A model generated the notes under the pieces. That model saw only the letters and a list, made by a program, of their open reading frames with translations. It searched no databases and was not told where the DNA came from. A DNA stretch of 64,000 nucleotides from Pleurodeles waltl. Lineage: Eukaryota; Chordata; Amphibia; Caudata; Salamandridae. The DNA lies in the NCBI RefSeq assembly GCF_031143425.1, contig NC_090451.1:350742339-350806338 (forward strand), written 5' to 3'. Position 1 is the stretch's first letter, and each line of letters starts with the position of its first letter. Of this stretch, positions 10,530 to 20,110 are shown piece by piece. The translations under genes were made by a program, and so were the position numbers.

Positions 10530-12702
10530 CCACTGGTACTGGAGGCTTTTTGGCTGAGGCGCTACGACTGGACTGATGAATTGGAGGGGTGGGGTGGGGG
10601 CAAAAAGTTCAACTTTGCAGAGGGACAGTTTCTGACGAACACTGGGATGGGTAGCTGGAGGGGTTCTGGGAGTGGAGGAAGAGGAGGTGGTTGTAGGAGG
10701 TGTCACTTTAGGTGTTTTGGGTGCAGGTAGAGGTACTGGAGGCTGTCGTGAGGTGGATGGATGTTGGGTGTGTGGGTGCCCGCGTTTGTGTACTTTGGGA
10801 GGGGGCGTCACAGACACACTGGGAGAGGACACAGGGGGCGTGTAAATGGGAGTGGAGGTGGTGAGTGCAGGTGAGTGGGGTGTGGTGCTGGGTGTTCTGG
10901 TGCGAGTCCTGGTGCCTGTAGATGTAGTGCATGCAGGTGAGAGTGTAGACGAGACTGGGAGGGAGGAGGCAGACGACGACGAGGGGACACAGTGGAGGCA
11001 GTGGATGTTGCTGTGTCTGCATGTGTGTGATGCTTGTGGTGTGCCTGTGGGTTGTGTGGTGCCTATGTTTGCCTGAGCTACTTGTGTGTGTTGAGGTGTA
11101 TGCATGCTTGTCTGATGGTATGCTTGGGACAGGCTGGGGTACAGGGGATTGGGTCTGGGTGGAGGAAGTTGGAAGGGGGAGGCTGGAGACAGGGACAATG
11201 GCTGCCATCAGTGCTGAGGCCAGAGATTGCAGGGTTCGATGATGGGCAGCCTGACCAGAATGAATGCCCTCCAGGAATGCATTAGTGTGTTGCAACTGCC
11301 TTTCTACACCATGGATGGCATTCACGATGGTAGACTGCCCAACAGTGAGTGACCTGAGGAGGTCAATGGCCTCCTCACTGAGGGCAGCAGGGGTGACAGG
11401 GGCAGGGCCTGAGGTGCCTGGGGCGAAGGTGATGCCCACCCTCCTGGGTGAGCGGGCACGGGGCGAACGCTGAGGGGCTGCTGGGAGGGCGGTGCTGGTA
11501 GGGGAGGTGGCGGCTGTACCTGTAGAAGTGGGGGGCACAGATGGTGCCGCCACCACAAGGGAGCTCCCATCGGAGGACGAGTCTGTGTCGCTGGTTGGTG
11601 ATCCGGTGACCGACGTGTAGCTCCCCTCGCCCTCCGTCCCACTGGTGCATTCTGAGTCCGTGGTGTGGCCCTCCATGGCCATGTGGGATGCAGCTCCCTC
11701 GTGCCCCGGTGCCACTGTACCTCCGCCTGATGATGCTGATTCACAAAAGAACAGGGAGAGCAGAAAAAGGGGGAGGGGAAGACAGAAGAAAGACAGGTTG
11801 AGTGCATGGCTTACCGCTACCGTTGGCGGACAATACAGACACAGCAGCCCCCTGCACTACGCCGTGCTCTTGGCCTCTACAGAAGCAAATCCTGCAATCT
11901 GGCCTACATGCCTATGGTGGACATCTGCACACATGGATGCCACAGGGGCATCTATACCTGTATTTGGCCCACTACTGAGGTGGGGTGGAGTGCCACATGC
12001 CCTGCATTACGGAGGGGCCTAGCCTACGTATTTCTGCCTGGCCTAGGTACACCAACAGCCCTCCTCCGTCAGCCAGCCCCTCAACTGCGTGCCAATTACC
12101 CAGAATGAGGTTGTACTCACCCCCTTGTGTCTGCTGTGATGCCCTCAAGCGCCCATCCAACTCAGGGTAGGCCACCGCCAGGATCCGGAACATCAGGGGG
12201 GTCATGGGGCAACGGGCACCTCTCCCACATTGGGAGGCCATCCCCAGCTGAGCCTCCGCCGTCTTCTTGCTCCAGCGGCGAATGTCCTCCCATCTTTTCT
12301 GGCAGTGGGTGCCCCGTCTCTGGTGGACCCCCAGGGTCCGGACTTCCTTGGCGATGGCACGCCAAATGTCCTTCTTCTGGTGGGCGCTGACCTACATGAC
12401 ATGCACAAGGGAAGAAGAGAACTCATTACCAACTGCACTGTCGATGTAAGTGTCCCCCCTCCCTACACTTGCCATGTGGCACATGCATTCACATGCATTC
12501 ATGTTCCCTGAACTCTGCCCCCTTCCCTCTTACAACCAGCCGTCTCCACCCAGGCCTAGCCCATACAACGTGCTCCCTGTGTACTTACCTGTTTGTCTGG
12601 AGGACCGTAGAGTAGCGTGTACTGGTGGAGGACCCCGTCTACTAGTTTCTCCTACTCCTGAGCAGTGAAGGCAGGGGCCCTTTCCCCAGAAGCAGCAGCC
12701 AT
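10530..12702 (-). pseudogene. Harbinger Myb/SANT-like gene A (three exons, disrupted)
   Basis: The model uses ATG at 12702. Exon 1 (12702-12589) ends at a GTAAGT donor, exon 2 (12391-12121) lies between a TAG acceptor and a GTGAGT donor, and exon 3 starts at 11735. Phases match across both introns. Exons 1 and 2 encode a Myb/SANT-like helix-turn-helix with KKDIWRAIAKEVRTLGV and then RWEDIRRW, the signature of the Harbinger partner/NAIF1-like domain. Exon 3 is a Ser/Thr/Pro-rich linker with a helical segment (LLRSLTVGQSTIVNAIHGVE) that could mediate oligomerisation. Lesions are an in-frame TAG at codon 17 (12654-12652) and a probable frameshift near 11150-11200, after which the Pro/Thr-rich reading continues in another frame to about 10480. 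The known role of such proteins is binding subterminal DNA and recruiting the transposase to the nucleus. The 3' end of the gene is uncertain. Confidence 0.8.
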
Positions 12703-13166
12703 CGTCACTTCCAGACCGAGGTCACAGCAGCACTTGCAGTGTAGGTCCTCTCCCGTCGAAGGTCAGGTATCGAGTGATTGAACTGATAGAAAATGGCGGT
12801 GACGTCCACAGTGGTGACGTCCGTGGCGGTGCGTATCATCAATGCCGGCGCACTTGTTCATTGGCTCCTGGGACCCATAGGGTCCAATGTTAACCAATGC
12901 AGCATTGCGCCGCGGTCTACGACTGCCTACCGCGATGGTGTGCAACGCCAGCGCAGTTACCTCACAATACCATTGTCCCTGTTTAGAGGTCAGGCAGCCG
13001 CCATTTCAGGGGCCCACATGGCTTCATTTACTTCTGCATCACACATAGCTAGGCCTACACTCAACATACATACAGGAAGGGTTTTGTGTTTGGTGTCGTG
13101 TTCTGTGTATCTGTGGGTACATACCTGCAAATTTGTTGACTCTGTGGTCGCTGTTGTCCTTCCTAG
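12703..13166. promoter_or_regulatory. Candidate bidirectional promoter between Myb-like gene A and the transposase
   Basis: The spacer between the divergent Myb A start and the first recognisable transposase exon contains two TGACGT CRE-like cores (12800-12805, 12815-12820), an inverted CCAAT box (ATTGG, 12860-12864) and two direct CCAAT boxes (12884-12888, 12894-12898). No clear TATA box is seen. These motifs are those of many CpG-type bidirectional promoters. Promoter activity is inferred only from motif clustering and gene orientation. Confidence 0.45.
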
Positions 13167-14212
13167 GCACCGTCAGCTGGGACAATTGAGAAGATGGCGG
13201 AATCCTCCGGTGTACCGACCGCTGGTGGACCTGTTGACAATGGAGGAGCGACATTTACTCGTCACCTACAGGTTTGACCGTGCCACTATCCAGGAACTAT
13301 GTACCCAGTTGGAGCCAGACCTGATGTCACCAATCCGCCATCCCACTGGAATCCGCCCCTGACGTGCAGGTGCTGTTAGTGCTCCATTTCCTTGCAAGTG
13401 GGTCTTTTCAGACAACAGTGGCCATGGCATCAGGGATGTCCCAGCCTATGTTTTCCAACGTGTTGTCCAGAGTGTTGGCTGCCCTGCTGAAACACGTAAG
13501 GAGATACATAATTTTCCCTGAGGTGGAAGATTTGGCTGCAGTCAAAGGTGACTTCTATGCCCTTGGACATATCCCCAACATCATAGGTGCTATTGATGGG
13601 ACCCATGTAGCTCTGGTCCCCCCCCACAGGAGTGAACAGGTGTACAGGAACCGGAAGAGTTATCATTCCATGAATGTACAGATGGTATGTTTGGCCGACC
13701 AGTACATCTCCCAGGTAAATGCTATGTTCCCTGGCTCAGTGCATGACGCCTACATCCTGCGGAATAGCAGCATCCCTTATATGATGGGTCAACTCCAGAG
13801 GCACCATGTGTGGCTATTAGGGGACTCTGGTTACCCCAACCTGTCATGGCTACTGACCCCAGTGAGGAATCCCAGGACCAGGGCAGAGGAACGCTACAAT
13901 GAGGCCCATGGGCGGACTAGTAGGGTGATCGAACGCACCTTCGGCCTCCTGAAGGCCAGGTTCAGGTGCCTCCATATGACAGGTGGATCCCTATTCTACT
14001 CACCAAAGAAGGTGTGCTAGATCATCATTGCCTGCTCGATGCTTCACAATCTTGCTTTGCGACGCCAGGTGCCTTTTCTGCAGGAGGATGGTCCAGATGA
14101 CGGTGTTGTGGCAGCTGTGGAGCCTGTGGAGCCTGTGGACAGTGATGAGGAGGAAGCTGAGGAAGAAGACATCGACAACAGGGAGTCAGTCATACAACAA
14201 TATTTCCAGTGA
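13167..14212 (+). pseudogene. HARBI1-type DDE transposase of Harbinger element 1 (disrupted)
   Basis: This protein family cuts and pastes the element. The start is set at a good splice acceptor (TGTTGTCCTTCCTAG ending at 13166); any first exon upstream is not resolved. The reading is RWRNPPVYRPLVD, then LLVTYRFDRATIQELC. A frame change near 13350 (ATCCGCCCCTGACG) leads into the catalytic core. Core motifs are IIGAIDGTHVAL (first Asp), WLLGDSGYPN (second Asp), and VIERTFGLLKARFRCLH (Glu), followed by LFYSPKKVC. A TAG at 14018-14020 then interrupts, after which the same frame resumes through MLHNLALRRQ to an acidic tail and a TGA at 14212. So one frameshift and one nonsense codon break an otherwise full-length protein. 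It lies between two minus-strand Myb-like genes. Confidence 0.92.
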
Positions 14213-14640
14213 CACACAGGTGAGAACATTTTCATTTTTACCATTACATTCACTGTCACACGTCTTCCTCTATCCTGTGTGTAATTTCATAGCATTATTT
14301 GGTAACTGAGTTGTACCTTTCCATCACGGTTTCACAGGTGTGGTTACCAACGTGTGTCATCAGCTTGCATCCTTCAAGGACTTGTGATGTGTGACATAGG
14401 TATGTTGGCTTTACAACTAGAAACGCATTTTGACACTGTCAATGATAATACATTTTACCAAATCACAGGACTGACTCCAGATTGTTTTGTGGTTCAAGGG
14501 TGTTTATTTGAGTGCTAAAAAATGGAGGGGGTTTGTAATATGGTGATGGGGGACGGTGGAGGAATGTCCATGGCAGAGTCCAGTCCATTGGTCACACAGG
14601 TGCACTGGCCATATGGGCAAAGGAAGTGGAGCTGGGGCAG
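14213..14640. other. Convergent 3' region between transposase and Myb-like gene B
   Basis: About 430 bp separate the two convergent genes. No further gene is seen. It contains sequence likely to hold both 3' untranslated regions; a poly(A) signal could not be chosen with confidence. Confidence 0.4.
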
Positions 14641-16220
14641 TTAAAGTATGGACAGGGTAACAAAGTGGGACAGTGGGAGGACAATCAGGGTGGTCTCATT
14701 TCCTGGCTGGGTCTTGCCATCTTGCTCTGTCCTGTTCCTGGATCTCAGGGACCGCTTGCGTGGTGGTTGTCCGTCTGCAGGGGGTGGGGTGCTGGTGTGG
14801 CGCTCCTGTGGCGGGGCGTCCTGTCCACTAGCACCGGCGGAGGTGGTGGGCAGTTCATCGTCCCGGCTAGTGTCAGGGGCCCCTTGGAGTGCCACAGTGT
14901 CCCTCAAGGTCTGCTGTATGTCCTTCAGCACCCCTACGATGGTGCCCAGGGCGGAGCTGATGGTCCTGAGCTCCTCCCTGAACCCCAACTACTGCTCCTC
15001 CTGCAGGCGCTGGGTGTCCTGAAACTTGGCCAGGACCGTCGTCATCGTCTCCTGGGAGTGGTGGTATGCTCCCATGATGGAGGAGAGGGCCTCGTGGAGA
15101 GTGGGTTCCCTTGGCCTGTCCGCCCCCTGTCGCAGAGCAGCCCTCCCAGTTCCCGTGTGTTCCTGTGCCTCCGTCCCCTGGACCGTGTGCCCACTACCAC
15201 TGCCCCCAGGTCCCTGTTGTTGTTGGGGTGGTGGGTTATCCTGGGTTCCCTGTGGTGGTGGACACACCGCTGATTGTCGTGTCCTGGGTACGGAGGTATG
15301 GGCCCGCTGGGTGGGTGCTGTGCTGGTGTTACCAGAGGGTGGAAGGTCAGTGTTGGGCTGTGCCTGTGCAAGGGGAAACGACTGTCCTGAGGCCCACGAT
15401 GGTCCGGGCTGGTCATCAGAATCCAGTAGGGCAGAGCTGCTATCGTCACTGTGGGCCTCTTCTGTGGGTGGAGTGGAGTTGTCTGGACCCTCCGGTGTGG
15501 TGACGGTCCTTCATGATCCTGCAGGGGCATAAGTGCATGATTATTGCATGTGTGTGTGTCATGGTGTGCAATGGGTGGCTCACCGTGTACACCAGTGCAA
15601 GCATTCCTGTGGGGGGGCTTGTGTGATGATGGTTGGGGGGGTTCTGGGTATGTGCAGTGAGCATGCTTTGGTGAGGGGTGACCATGCTTAGTTGTGTCAT
15701 GGAGGGCTTGGTGTTGAGATGGGTGGTTTGTGTTATTGGTACATTAGTGAGGATTTGTGGTGATAGGGGAGGGTGTGAGGGTGGGGGTGTGTGATAGCAT
15801 GCAAGTAGGGTGGGGGATATGATAGTTAAGATTTGACTTACCAGTGTCCATTCCTCCACCGACTCCTCCGAGGCCCTCTGGATGCATGATGGTCAAGACT
15901 TGCTCCTCCCATGTTGTTAGTTGTGGGGGAGGAGGTGGGGGTCCGCTGCCAGTCCGCCGCACCGCGATGTTGTGCCTGGAGACCGCTGAACGCACCTTCC
16001 CCCGTAGGTCGTTCCACCTCTTCCTGATGTCCTCCCGATTTTTTGGATGCTGTCCCACAGCGTTGACCCTGTCCACTACTCTGCGCCATAGCTCCATCTT
16101 CCTGGCTATGGATGTGTGCTGCACCTGTGAGCCAAATAGCTGTGGCTCTACCCGTAGGATTTCCTCCACCATGACCCTGAGCTTCTCCTCGGAAAACCGG
16201 GGGTGTCTTTGGCGTGAAAT
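14641..16220 (-). pseudogene. Harbinger Myb/SANT-like gene B (two exons, disrupted)
   Basis: Exon 1 (about 16220-15842) ends at a GTAAGT donor, and exon 2 starts at 15518 after a CCCCTGCAG acceptor; the phases agree. Exon 1 encodes PRFSEEKLRVMVEEILRVEP and then KMELWRRVVDRVNAVG and REDIRKRWNDLRGKVRS, a clear Myb/SANT-like domain with the conserved tryptophans. Exon 2 is acidic/Pro-rich, then helical (EALSSIMGAYHHSQETMTTV), and ends with a basic RKRSLRSRNR that could be a nuclear signal. Lesions are TGA at 15513-15511, three codons into exon 2, and TAG at 14991-14989. Where a start Met might be expected, at 16220-16218, the codon is ATT, so the start may also be lost; this is a guess. The domain differs from that of gene A, so the element carries two distinct Myb-like partners. 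Confidence 0.85.
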
Positions 16221-16803
16221 GGGGTGGTGTGTATGATGTGTGGGGCAGTGTCAGTGTTGATGTGTGTGGTGATGTGTAGTGGTGTGTGGTGTTTGGTGCT
16301 TGGATGTTGTGTGGGTGATGGTGTTGTGTGCCTCTGTGTGGTGGGGTTGTCTATTCTGTGCTCTCTCTGGCCTTTGTCAATCAGTTTTGGTCGTAGGGGT
16401 TTGTGGGTGATGTGGGTGTGTGTTTTATATTTTATTGATTGTGTGGGAGTGGTGTTTGTATGTGTATCAGGTGTGTGTATTTGGAATTGTCCAATGTGGC
16501 GGTGTTTTGGAGATGTGTGTGTATTTTGAGCGCAGCGGTGTGTACCGCCAATGGAATACCACGGTTGAAAGACTGCCGCGTGGATTCGTGTGTCGTAATA
16601 GCATGGGCGTGTTTCTGTTGGCGTGGAGGTGGAGGTTTTGTTTTCGCCAGTTTAACACTGACCTTTGGTGTGGCGGACTTGTGTGAGTGTCTGAATTTCG
16701 GCGGATTCCGAGATGTGGGTCATAATAGCTGTGGCGGAATTCCGCGGCAGCAGCGGTGTATTGGCGGTCTTCTGCACGGCAGTAAGCGCCTTTTACCGCC
16801 AAT
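16221..16803. other. Right subterminal region of Harbinger element 1
   Basis: It is strongly GT-rich on the plus strand up to about 16520, then has repeated GGCGG/CCGCC words to the terminus. No gene is supported. The GCGG words match those of the left subterminal region in inverted orientation and are candidate protein-binding repeats. Confidence 0.5.
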
Positions 16804-16818
16804 GTTGTAATGACCCCC
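16804..16818 (-). repeat. Right terminal inverted repeat of Harbinger element 1
   Basis: GTTGTAATGACCCCC, the exact inverse of the left end; followed by the TTA target duplication at 16819-16821. Confidence 0.92.
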
Positions 16819-17559
16819 TTAGTCTTTTTCTTGAAGATTTTCTTCAGCGGGACAAAGTCACCAACCCGATCCGACTTCCATGGAGCCCTCTTCGGATACC
16901 CGATGCAGGAGACATTGGTGAAGAATTCTACCTTCGGACTTAGACAATTTTTCAGGATGGAAATCTTCGTCCGGGTCAAAGTTTAATTTGGATCCCATGT
17001 CCCCGGAGCCCTCCCCGGGTACGGTGCGTGGGAAGTCCCGGTCAACTTTTTACGTTCGGATTTTGCCACTTTTTTGAAGCTTTTTCTCTCTGACTTCGGA
17101 CGACCCTCCACAGCAAGCTTATTTTGAGTCAATGTCATCAGATTGCCTTTCCAGGAGCCCACCTGTGAAATTCTGGAAGTCGGGGAACTGGAGCTTTTCA
17201 GCGGGACGAACCGCAAGTCAGGCAGGGTCGCAGTCGATGTGAACCGGCTTGACTCACGATGTCGGGTTGGTCCCTTTATGGAGCTTTTCACCAAAAGTAT
17301 TCCAATCTTCTCCGAACTTCCAGATATTCTTCCAGAAGGTCTTTGAAGGTCCCTTAGGAGCCCACAGCTCACCCCAAGGTTCCAAAAGCTCTTTTTGTTT
17401 TTGAGATCCAAAATCAAAACTTAAAATTCTAATTACACTCAGAGCGAAAAAGACCCAAAACGTTTATAACATCATATTTAATTATCTAATACCATCACAT
17501 GACAGCAAAAGCATCCACAATTCATCAGACTAATACTAGCATTTCTTAAATACTGACCC
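16819..17559. repeat. Right part of the dispersed repeat split by Harbinger element 1
   Basis: This continues the flank left of 7060. It is GC-richer, with repeated TTCAGCGGGAC words (16850, 17199) and CTTCGGAC-like words (16931, 17095). I see no gene. It reads up to the 3' end of a minus-strand LINE near 17560. Confidence 0.4.
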
Positions 17560-20110
17560 CACCAACCCTTAGACTATTTTAATGTCGTCTGTCTGGCTCC
17601 ATAAAAGTTCCCCGATTTGGGAGAATCTCTCAAATCCTCCGGCTCTCATCCCATATATCCCCTCCTGTTTCCTTACGTGTTTCATTTTATTTAGCCATTC
17701 CTCAACAGTGGGAATCTGCAAAGTATGCCAATGTTGTAGTAGGAGAGATCTAGCCACAGCAGTGGCGATATAGACTAATTTTACCCATCTGGGTGCTAGT
17801 TTCATCCCAGGTCATAGCCCAAGACCAGCAACCATTTCAATCTGTAACGCTATTTCTAGAGACCTGAATATCTTGCCCCAGAACTCTTGCATGAGCCTGC
17901 ATCGCCTATCACATGTTCAGTGTTCTATGACACCCGCATGACATTGAAAACAGTGGCTAGGCCAGTTGGGATTGACCTAGGCTAGAAATTTTGGGTACGA
18001 TAAAGCATTCTACGCCAAGTAGCTCCTCTCAATACCCTGAAAATGTATCCGATTAATTTTCTCCCAGATATCCTTTGTTAATTTTAGCCCTTCATGTCGC
18101 TCCCATTTGCTAGTTGCTTTTAAAAAAAAAGAGATCTGGGCCCTTAAGCTCTATAAGCAGCCTTCTCCACTCACCCGCTCGTCTATCCCCCGAGGGGTCT
18201 ACCAGTTCTTTAACTATCTTTTGAGTATCCCGTATCTGATCACAATCCAAATCGGCAAAACTCTTAAGCATAGTTCTGTAAGACCCCATAAGCAAAAAGC
18301 TGCCTTGCACAGCTACCCCCATATTCGTTAGGGTTTCTCACTTATCACCAGCTAAAAAATCTCCAACTTTTCCAAATCCGGCATATTCCCACTTCCTAAT
18401 TATATCTGGATTAAGTCAAGAACCGGGTCTCATTAATAATTTGGACAGGGGAGTGAAGGTATTCACATGTGGGATCGCGTATCTCCGAAAGAAATCTGAT
18501 CTCTTTCTAAAGAATCACCTCAAGGTCCTATAACGTACTTTCTTTGGGGATTTCACCAGTTGTACAGCATCTATTACACCATGCTCCCTACAGATTAATT
18601 CCTGAAAATCTTGCAGGAATAAGCCACCATTGGGCGATGCTACCTTAAATTTAGCCATATATCATGTGAAAAATGCGAAATAGTAGTCTTTGACATTGGG
18701 AAGTGCCAGGCCGCCCTTTTCCAAATCTGCATATAAAGTGCTTAGTGCAACTCGAGATGTTTTATTGCGCCAAATAAACAATTTAAATAATGAATCCAGT
18801 TTTCTAAAAATGGGGGAGGTTAGCACGCATGGGATGGCTGCGAATCAGGAATTAAACATCGGCAGAGTTGCCATTTTAATGAAGGCGACCCTCCCTAAAA
18901 TAGTTAGAGGAGGTGATCCCCACCGAGCTATTAACACCTGAGTTTTAAGAAGCAGGGGAGCTAAATTGTGATTATAAAGATCTTAAATTTGTGATGAGAA
19001 TCTAACCCCCGATATCTTTTAGGTCAAGAGTTCCCACAGGGCATCAATTCTGGGAGTAACCTACTGGAGTTGCACCCACAGAGGATAATTTACGTTTTTG
19101 AATTTATATTTTGAAGTTTTTTCCTGAGAACTTCTGTTATTATCAAGGAATAAAATAATATCATCAGCGTTCAACTTAATCTTCCCCATCTGCTTAATGG
19201 GAGTTGCTAAATTGTTGGGATACTTAATGTATTTGTCTAGTCTCTTATGCATTGCCTCTTCCAAAGCTGGCCTTGTTTTGTATTGATACGCCTATTAGCA
19301 GCATCCTTTACGATCACAATCCCTCTACATATGCTTTCAATAAGTCCCACACAGTACTGGGGATGGCTGAATCCTGGTTTCTATTAAGGAATTCTCTAAT
19401 CTCCTTTTTACAGACCTGAACCCATCCTTCCTCTTGAAGGTGTTGCTTATTAAATGTCCACTTTCTAAGCAGAGGTATGTCCCTTTCCACCAGTACTTCC
19501 AAAATAAGGATTGCATCGTCTGAGAGGCCACTGTGCAGTGACCGCTGGCCCTTAACGTTCAATGTTTTAGTTAACAAAACAAAAATCAAACCAAGACGAG
19601 CTTTTGAATCGGCTGGAGAGGCATGTATAATCTCTTTTAGTTGGCAAAGTGATCCTCCAGGGATCACATAACGTCAGCAATCTTAAATAGTTCTGAAAAA
19701 CTTTCTCAACCCTAGGTTTTGATTGATTCTTTCCTTTTACTGAGGAATCTATATACGGATCTTGACGAAAATTAAAATCCCCACCAATAATAATTTCACC
19801 AGGGACTTGTAAAAGGGATTGAAAAAGATCCTCATATGGCCCAGGATCATCTTCCACCAGAGGGTAGAAATTTACGAACGTAAATCTCTTAGTGAACACT
19901 ACGCAACTCTCTCAACACCAGCACCCGATTTTATCGTTAACAAAATCAAGCACTCTGGCCCTAAGCCACTTGGCCAGAAAGATTGCAATGCCCCTATGAG
20001 CTGCTTGAGCCACTGAGAGCCCCTTATAGTCCACCCAGTTTTTAAACATGACAAATTACCCCAGTTTTTTGGCTGGAATATGAGTCTCTTGCAATAAAAT
20101 TACAGAGGGA
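17560..20110 (-). pseudogene. L1-type LINE ORF2 remnant, copy A (endonuclease, deleted RT, C-terminal part)
   Basis: Read on the minus strand from 20110 down, the order is as follows. An APE-type endonuclease comes first, with the IIGGDFNFRQDPY motif near 19784 and FYPLV upstream. An EN-RT linker follows (19667-19314). Then MEEAMHKRLDKYIKYPNN (19264-19210) runs straight into the RT active-site region KIKLNADDIILFLDNNRS (about 19195-19130), so roughly the first two thirds of the RT domain are deleted. The C-terminal part of ORF2 extends from about 18940 to 17570, with GGLALPNVKDYY-type L1 sequence and many stops. The first residue of the usual FADD box is Asn here. It retrotransposed in the past by target-primed reverse transcription and is now inactive. 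Confidence 0.8.

Larger units (their letters stand above)
7060..16818. mobile_element. Complete 9.76-kb PIF/Harbinger DNA transposon (element 1)
   Basis: The left end GGGGGTCATTACAAC and the right end GTTGTAATGACCCCC are perfect 15-bp inverted repeats, with further imperfect symmetry just inside (GCGG repeats). A TTA target duplication flanks them. Inside, from left to right, lie GC-rich subterminal sequence, four minisatellite arrays (64, 74, 19/35 and 54 bp), a Myb-like gene on the minus strand (A), a HARBI1-type transposase on the plus strand, a second Myb-like gene on the minus strand (B), and a GT-rich right subterminal part. PIF/Harbinger elements typically encode one transposase plus one Myb/SANT-like partner; two partners and nearly 10 kb are unusual. 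Each of the three genes is broken by a few stops or frameshifts, so this copy is no longer autonomous, but few lesions suggest moderate age. Confidence 0.93.

Noticed and set aside
15026..15532. Plus-strand frames of up to 215 codons between 14.6 and 15.5 kb
   Set aside because: They lie antisense to the Pro-rich exon 2 of Myb-like gene B, and the minus strand carries the meaningful reading.
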